This document shows positions 59,541 to 64,000 of a stretch of DNA of 64,000 nucleotides, one piece after another. The position numbers and the translations under genes were made by a program. Each line of letters starts with the position of its first letter. The first letter of the stretch is position 1. Under the pieces are notes generated by a model. That model searched no databases and had not been told where the DNA came from. It was given only the letters and a program-made list of their open reading frames with translations. The stretch comes from Aspidiotus rigidus (taxonomy: Eukaryota > Arthropoda > Insecta > Hemiptera > Diaspididae), in assembly GCA_035079385.1 (NCBI GenBank), contig JAVHKY010000029.1, positions 1,612,001-1,676,000 of the forward strand, read 5' to 3'.

Positions 59541-60030
59541 TCACTCAAACCGTTTAAGCCTCAGCTTAAATCCCCATTGACTCGTTTTACAAGTATTTAG
59601 GAGTCGTTTTAGACTATTGACCAGCCTGGAACCTTCATATTTCGGCTTTCCGCGCTCCAAGTGTGCCACAGCTATACATATACCTTTTACAGACTTTGTC
59701 CAGTACCAGGTCTGAAATCTTATCCTTGATTTCAAAATACGTTATCCATAGTAAAACGGCCCACAGAGCCTTCTTATGTGGTTCAGCTGCGCAATCTGAT
59801 CTTCACAAGCTCGATGCAACCCAAAACCACACCCTTCACCCGACAGATAAACAAACTTTCTGCTGGATATTATTTAGATTATCATTAGAGTGCCCTGAAT
59901 TTACACAAGACTGAGACGTCATACGCCTTTCCGAGGCTCGACAAATCCCCAATCTAGGCCCAGTATACTATATATTACGCCTGAAACATTCGTATCCTTC
60001 AAGAGCAGCAATAATTATAGGTAGCTCCAG
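59541..60030 (+). pseudogene. LINE reverse transcriptase thumb fragment
   Basis: The plus strand gives FYKYLGVVLDY-stop-PAWNLH, then ISAFRAPS, LSLISKYVIHSKTAHRAFLC, GSAAQSDLHKLDATQNHTL. The pattern YLGVVLD--W--HI ... S---YG---YGSA--S-L--LD-IQN--LR is the region just after the palm domain of Jockey- and I-like LINE polymerases. Stops occur at 59614 and later. The catalytic part upstream is absent or unrecognisable. Confidence 0.65.
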
Positions 60031-62165
60031 AGGCGAAATTTTTTCAAATCCTGAAAATGTACGGACGTAAATTTATAGGCTCGAAGAAAGGGGCGGGGGT
60101 GCTACATAAACATGAAATATATGTGTATATAGCTCGAGAGAATGAATTTCTTTCGAAGGTCACGGGTACAAACTAAAGGTCATAAATTGGTGAGAAGGAC
60201 GGGTAAAGCAAGACAAAAAAAATCAATAAAATGAAAAGACAAGTGACGAATAACTTGGTTATCCATCAAATAGGCGGCGAAGAGTGAACAGAGAAGGTGA
60301 TTAAGTACATAGAGAGAACGAACTAAGAAATAGATGTTGGGGGCAGGGAGTAGAAAGCATATCTTCCAAGTGGCTCTGTTCTTTTTATAACAAATTCTAT
60401 TTCATCGCAGCAGGTTTTAATGCGACTTCAACTGATTAATATTATCCAGTTCTTCTCGAGTAAAGTCTTGCAAAATCAACGCGTGCGGTTGCCTCTATTT
60501 TCAAGATCTTCAATCATATTAGTACAAATTAAGTGTTCACGAGAAATTCTTTCTTAGTTTTTCTCCCGTGAAACTGCCTCAGAAAGCTAAATTCAATCAC
60601 CATGATTGCTGAATTTTCGCTAGCGTCACATTATAGGCATTTATTGTTGGTCAAAAGATTCTTCTCTATTATACTTGAGAAGGTTTACGTTTGGGACTTT
60701 TGAGATTGTATTTTATGAAGAGAATACCACTCCTCTAAAAGCGAGTCTCGGAATTAATCATAAAGATGTCAAGTATTGAAAATTGTACCAGAGTAGAGAA
60801 ATGGAAACTAGATTGAACTCGTATACGCCGAGGCAATGAAGGCGAAACAGTCGGCGCGGCATAGCAGCCGAGGTCCAGAAGTGCAAAAGTTGAAATCCGT
60901 AGGGAATCTGAGGCCATACAATAGATTGGTATGTAGACAATATTTTATTCATCCTGCACGCTGCGCGTTCGTGTCGAAAACACAAGTTTGCCACTTCGTG
61001 ATTTTTCATCCTGTAAAACTTTCATAGTGCTCTCTAATCTCGCGTGAGTATGAGATCTTATCGAATTATTGGTCGAGGGGTAAAATTCACGCGAGCTATA
61101 GCCGACAAAGCTACAACAACAATAAATTCTGTAGGAAAAAAAAAAAAAAAAAAGTTGAGAACATTTCGCCTTGAAAAGTTTTTCGGGAAAACACTTGAAA
61201 AAAGAGAGAAAGATGCATAATGATAACAAAAGTGATTTTCGTGCAGTGTATGACAACGACAACTGACCATTAGCGTGTGTGTCACATGGTTTACAAACTA
61301 TTAGCGTTGTTTACGTATATTATGCGTATTATTATATAATAATGGGACGCGTAAAACCTCAAATTTAACCGCAAAAACTTTTTTCGATACTACGTCGTAA
61401 TTTTGAAGAGGGAGTAAAAAAGATCCGTATGTGTGTAGTTTATATTTTCGTAAGTATCGGTACTGGAGGAAAGCTACGTTCATAAAATTGATATTGTATA
61501 ATCGGATACTCGAACCTACTGTACGTATCAGGACCGCAGCTGTGGCTTATCTTTCAAAGCAAGACACAATTCTTTGTCGTAAGTACGAACATGCTCACGG
61601 AATAGGTACGTATCATCGTTGAGTTCACTCTGACGCTTTCTCGACTTCGATTACCTTTTAAAAGGTTGCGCGGAAATTCAGTAATGCGTTGAGGTTGAAG
61701 TGCTTGTGACCTTCCAAAACGATTGTTTACTTTCGCTATCGGCTGCGGCTGAAATTAGGCTCACTCTGTTCTAAACTTGAGACTGTAGCTCTTTTATAGT
61801 TGCTCTCTTCTTATAAGTCGATTCGTATCACGGAATAGACTCATAAAAATTCTTACATTCAAGGCGTAATCTCCTCGGCATTCTTTCGAGGCTGTACTTT
61901 TGTATAAGTAATGCAGGCATTAAATGATGAATGGAAACATTTTGCTGGATGTTAATTTTGAGGTCTTTTTCTCAATTTCTTAGACGAAATTCGAAATGCG
62001 TATATCTTTGAATCCAGAATTTTGACAACCTTTTCGTTTGGGCAATTTCTGAATTTCTGGGCTGTAAACCAGTTTGCTTCCTCTTAGTGTAACCTGGGTA
62101 ATCCTGGAAATCCGGTAAATCGCATTTTCCGGAATTAGATCGTTCTCGTATACTGAATTAATGAC
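60031..62165. other. Non-coding DNA
   Basis: A weak resemblance to the 44-base unit of the GGGAACCTG repeats (TATATAGCTCGAGAG) is seen at about 60030-60160. An A18 tract lies at 61136-61153. No coding sequence recognised. Confidence 0.4.
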
Positions 62166-64000
62166 TCTCTAACAATCTGAAGGACGTTTCCCTCCCTCAG
62201 GGTTCAACTTTATGTTCCTTCGATGTGGTGGAGCTATTTCCCAACATCCCAAAGGCTGTTACTATGCAGCGGATGAGCGACTTTTAAAATCTGGTGTCCC
62301 TCATGATGAAACGGGCGAATTCTTTGACCTATTGAGGATCTGTTGGTTCTCGAACTTTTGTAAATTTAATGGTAAATTCTACGAGTTCCCTGAAGAGGCG
62401 GGGATCCCTATTGGATCTCCTATTTCAGAAGTTTTTATGTCTAAATTTGAGGGCGTGTGGGAAATGCGAAGGGGGGGGGGAATAGCTAGAGTGGCTTTGC
62501 TGCAGTGGAAGACGTGTGGAAAACTCAATCTGAGGAAATATCGAGACGCACAAGATATATAAAATATATTTCTTTAATTAAGAGGACAAATCGAATAATT
62601 ATAAGTCCGAAACGTGTCTGAATGTGTCCCATGGTCGTCATCGACGGACCATCGGGAATCTAACGGACAGAGAATAAAACATCTATCCGTCAGTCTCGCG
62701 AACGAGAGTAAGTCGATTAGAAATAAAAGAAGATTGAGGTCGTGGATCGTACAAGTCCTTAACGGGTCGAACCAGAATAATAAGAAGAGTCGAATTGTCT
62801 AAGAATAAGTACTTACATCGATTGGAACCATCAGGAATTGCAGAGTCAGCGTCTGCTGATCCGACATCGTATCGCAAATGTTTGTTATCGTTTATACGTA
62901 ACTCGTAATCGAAATTCGTAAGTAGCGAAAAAGGATTAATGAGAGAGTTTGAAGGGAGATATTGAAAATGGGTTGATTTTTCATTGCTATGGATTTCGTT
63001 ATTTGTTTATCAGTCGGCTATTGCCGCAGCGATGAAACGTCAACTCCGGGAAGGAGTTGAAGTCGAAAATTACAGATTTTCGACAGGGCGACCTGTTCTC
63101 TTCAGGCCAGGTGTTTGTGAGTCATATACACTATTGGCACGACGTTTTGTGTGCGTGGACCGGCCCAACAGAACTCCTTGGCGAGTTTCTTGATTATTTA
63201 AACAGCCTTTACCCATCCATAAAATTTACACTGGAAGTTGGTGGCTCCGTTATAAACTTTTTGGACTTGTCTATTTCCGTCACTGACAGCGTCCATCAAT
63301 TTGGTATTTACAGGAAAAATACCTCAACCGATATTACTATCTACGGGTTGTCATTCGTACCTGTTGCCCACAAAGTTGCTACTTTTATTAGTCTGATACA
63401 TCGCTTGACTCATACCCCATTGAGTCAAGCCGCTCTCCAGAAAGAATTAATGACTATAAAGCACCTGGCTAGAGTCAATCAGGTCAGGGTCAATGTTGAC
63501 CTTATGGTTCGTAGGAGGCTCACAAGGAAATGTCTTGACTCTATGGTCTCCCTCCCCCGGGATTCTCACCAAGATGGTAGGAAACGGTGGATTAAACTCT
63601 CGTTTCTGGGCAAGTTTTCATCGCAGTTGGGCCGTATCCTCCGCCCCTTCGGTTTTCGGCCAGCCTTCTATAATGTCAACACGGTTAAGAGCCTTTTCGT
63701 CAAACTAAAGGACCTTATCCCAGTGGCCGAGAGGGAAGGGATTCATAGAGTGGCCTGTGGGGATTGCTTTATCGTCTATACAGAAATGACCAGCCGTCAA
63801 CTCCAAATTAGAGTTGACGAACACAAAAAAGCTTGAAGGAAAAAAAAAGTAGTGGAGTCAGCCTTTGCCGATCATCTGATCGAAAATGGTCACAATTTTA
63901 AAGAGGGGTCCGAAGTCCTTCTTCATAGGGAAAACTCATACTTCAAACGTCTGGCCCTTGACGAAATAGAAATCCTCCGATATTGGAATAATAGTAGCGT
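62166..64000 (+). pseudogene. Penelope-like element: RT without its YVDD Asp pair and GIY-YIG nuclease, runs off the window
   Basis: Such elements code for an RT fused to a GIY-YIG endonuclease. The first part (62166-62450) reads SLPQGS, LFPNIPKA, KFYEFPEEAGIPIGSP and EVFMSKFE with one frameshift. After a ~640-base insert the frame resumes at about 63089 with DLFSSGQVFVSHIHYWHDVL. Compared with WHRYVDDIL in the copy at 33.3 kb, exactly RYVD is missing, a 12-base in-frame loss of the catalytic core. Then come CAWTGPTELLGEFL, GGSVINFLDLSI, YRKNTSTDITIYG, AHKVATF and LARVNQVRVNVDL, followed by the linker. The nuclease starts GIHRVACGDCFIVYTEMTSR, where GIY is GIH and YIG is YTE. After a frameshift in an A run (63840) it continues LIENGHNFKEG to the window end. 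Confidence 0.85.
62451..63088. mobile_element. Unidentified insert in the Penelope-like element
   Basis: Comparison with the copies at 32.8 kb and 49.0 kb shows that KFE should be followed directly by (L/V)DLF, so about 640 bases were inserted. The insert has a G10 run (62471-62480), a CTGAGGAAATA segment also seen at 13499, and a hairpin AACTCCGGGAAGGAGTT near its right edge. No TSD, TIR or coding region is obvious; an LTR is possible. Confidence 0.5.

Noticed and set aside
1..64000. Bacterial-type systems (CRISPR, operons, toxin or defence genes).
   Set aside because: There are no direct-repeat/spacer arrays, ribosome binding sites or closely spaced genes; splice signals and retroelements show animal nuclear DNA.

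Overview
The window looks like animal nuclear DNA, most likely from an insect. It is AT-rich (roughly one third G+C by eye), gene-poor and full of decayed transposable elements. Only one stretch is confidently part of a cellular gene: an exon around 7.8-8.6 kb coding for the N-terminus, TM1 and TM2 of a class A GPCR, closest in my reading to the arthropod SIFamide receptor. It ends in a clean GTAAGT donor and I found no later exons. A second possible gene lies on the minus strand at 18.47-18.88 kb: two open blocks joined by a phase-compatible 81-base intron, coding for an acidic protein I do not recognise. A possible NUMT at 52.1-52.9 kb has COI- and COIII-like pieces. The insect order is not settled; extremely AT-rich mitochondrial DNA would fit Hymenoptera or scale insects.

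Layout. 0-2 kb: a complete 477-bp hAT-type MITE with a perfect 8-bp target duplication, then noncoding DNA. 2-10 kb: a CpG-elevated block, non-coding DNA, and the GPCR exon with part of its intron. 10.7-13.5 kb: a Jockey-like LINE (minus strand) with endonuclease, RT, C-terminus and poly(A), broken by an LTR-like insert. 18.1-19.2 kb: the possible two-exon gene with a CpG-rich upstream block. 21.5-25.1 kb: a large fold-back structure whose arms are made of ~138-bp repeats, containing an internally deleted hAT element (TIRs, 8-bp TSD, transposase C-terminus with one in-frame stop). 25.3-26 kb: a Penelope-like fragment. 28.6-29.2 kb: a MITE with TIRs related to that hAT.

32.3-36.9 kb: a cluster of retroelements. 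It holds a Penelope-like element split by a GGGAACCTG-ended repeat and by a 97-bp palindromic insert with a 13-bp TSD, plus two fragments of an RTE-like LINE and an RNase H-bearing LINE fragment. 41.5-44.3 kb: a 2767-bp unit bounded by hAT-type TIRs and a perfect 8-bp TSD, carrying a BEL/Pao integrase fragment and several copies of the GGGAACCTG repeat. 45.8-49.3 kb: a LINE RT split by about 3 kb of nested repeats (GGGAACCTG element, 26-bp minisatellite, possible MULE remnant, Penelope-like fragment). 51.6-52.9 kb: a GIY-YIG-like fragment and the NUMT candidate. 56.4-56.7 kb: a young 5'-truncated LINE with poly(A) and a 10-bp TSD. 59.5-60 kb: another LINE RT fragment. 62.2-64 kb: a Penelope-like element running off the window, whose catalytic RYVD residues have been removed by an in-frame deletion.

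No tRNA, rRNA, CRISPR array or operon was found. The genes do not form a joint pathway; the main content is the order in which mobile elements have landed in one another.
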